Below are positions 6,280 through 6,553 of a stretch of 6,553 bases of DNA, piece by piece. The translations under genes and the position numbers were made by a program. The notes under the pieces are model-generated. The model was not told the DNA's origin. It searched no databases and worked only from the letters and a program-made list of their open reading frames with translations. The first letter of the stretch is position 1. The number at the start of each line of letters is the position of its first letter. The stretch covers positions 1-6,553 of the forward strand of contig CAKUJA010000106.1 in assembly GCA_934661135.1 (NCBI GenBank), given 5' to 3'. This DNA comes from an uncultured Oscillospiraceae bacterium (GTDB lineage Bacteria; Bacillota; Clostridia; Oscillospirales; Oscillospiraceae).

Positions 6280-6293
6280 TGCAACCGTTTGCA
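6280..6293 (-). promoter_or_regulatory. LacI-family (MalR-like) operator at the transcription start
   Basis: Read on the minus strand, TGCAAACGGTTGCA is a palindrome with 12 of 14 bases symmetric (one mismatched pair) and a central CpG at 6286-6287. It resembles known MalR operators built on GCAAACGTTTGC and also fits the CcpA cre core. It begins 7 bases after the -10 box, so it covers about +1 to +15, a position where a bound repressor blocks initiation. The likely ligand is the repressor encoded directly downstream. Confidence 0.75.
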
Positions 6294-6300
6294 TAATCAG

Positions 6301-6329
6301 ATTATACTCGCTCGGAATCGGATTGTCAA
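6301..6329 (-). promoter_or_regulatory. Consensus sigma-A/sigma-70 promoter of the operon
   Basis: On the minus strand a perfect -35 box TTGACA (6329-6324) and a perfect -10 box TATAAT (6306-6301) are separated by exactly 17 bases (6323-6307). The start point should fall near 6294, giving a leader of about 35 bases to the GTG. So perfect a promoter makes sense only if kept closed by the operator next to it. Confidence 0.88.
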
Positions 6330-6553
6330 TAGCGAACTTCGAAATATACAGGATGTTTCTCTGAAGGTCTCTGAATATCTTCGCCCGCTGATGCTCTTTG
6401 GCATCCGTGCGCACCTCGACTCCATGTTTCCTGTGTGTTACACCACATCTTCATCACCAGAACGCACCACCGTCGCAGCCCCAGACGGGAAGTTACAACA
6501 CTGGCAGCACAAGGAAAAAACGGCATCCCCCGGACAGGTTTTGTGCCATGATT
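6330..6553. other. Right-hand flank without a supported gene
   Basis: No open frame here has both a believable start and family-like sequence. A minus-strand frame at 6526-6326 is rich in Cys and Trp and its stop lies within the -35 box. A run of six T (6520-6515, minus strand) follows a weak 4-bp GGCA/TGCC stem and could be the worn terminator of a gene beyond the window. The stretch is best read as the intergenic region upstream of the operon. Confidence 0.4.

Noticed and set aside
6326..6526. 66-codon minus-strand open frame upstream of the operon
   Set aside because: It is rich in Cys and Trp, has no ribosome-binding site, and its end falls inside the -35 box.
6515..6549. Intrinsic terminator of an upstream gene on the minus strand
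   Set aside because: There is a run of six T, but the stem before it is only GGCA/TGCC around a long loop, too weak to call.

Overview
The window carries one complete sugar-utilisation operon on the minus strand, of the maltodextrin/cyclomaltodextrin type usual in Gram-positive bacteria. Reading in the direction of transcription (right to left), a consensus promoter with an operator at the start point (6280-6329) is followed by a LacI-family repressor (6259-5261), a cytoplasmic GH13 cyclomaltodextrinase/neopullulanase-type amylase (5264-3543), a family 1 sugar-binding protein (3582-2353), two ABC permeases of the MalF and MalG types (2296-1418 and 1403-552), and a rho-independent terminator (467-432). 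The genes are tightly packed: a 4-base overlap, a 40-base overlap, a 56-base gap holding a hairpin, and a 14-base gap.

How the genes work together (inferred from the families): the binding protein captures maltodextrins outside the cell, the two permeases carry them in, and the amylase, which has no signal peptide, hydrolyses them in the cytoplasm. The repressor heads its own operon, so it probably represses itself and releases the operon when a sugar ligand is present. There is no ABC ATPase gene. The transporter must borrow one, as is known for MsmX/MsmK-type shared ATPases. Two LacI/CcpA-like palindromes are present, one at the promoter and one, a perfect 16-bp palindrome, just inside the amylase gene.

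The left end (1-551) differs. At 256-300 on the minus strand lie exactly positions 32-76 of a tRNA-Arg(ACG): anticodon loop through CCA, without the 5' half. A bidirectional terminator follows. A break at the anticodon loop is the usual footprint of a tyrosine-recombinase element integrated into a tRNA gene. By its orientation, the sugar operon would sit on the element side and positions below 256 on the older chromosomal side. The first 180 bases are AT-rich (71 of 180 G+C by hand count) compared with the operon (for example 41 of 60 at 4321-4380). The right end (6330-6553) holds no gene I can support.

The organism is probably a G+C-rich member of the Bacillota, class Clostridia. The evidence is strong AGGAGG-type ribosome-binding sites, a textbook sigma-A promoter, the gene order and the absent ATPase. 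The binding protein's signal peptide, ending in ALA-E, reminds me of gut Christensenellales-like genomes, but this is only an impression. I see no wholly new system here. The most unusual points are the tRNA fragment, the paired operators, and the devices that favour expression of the binding protein.
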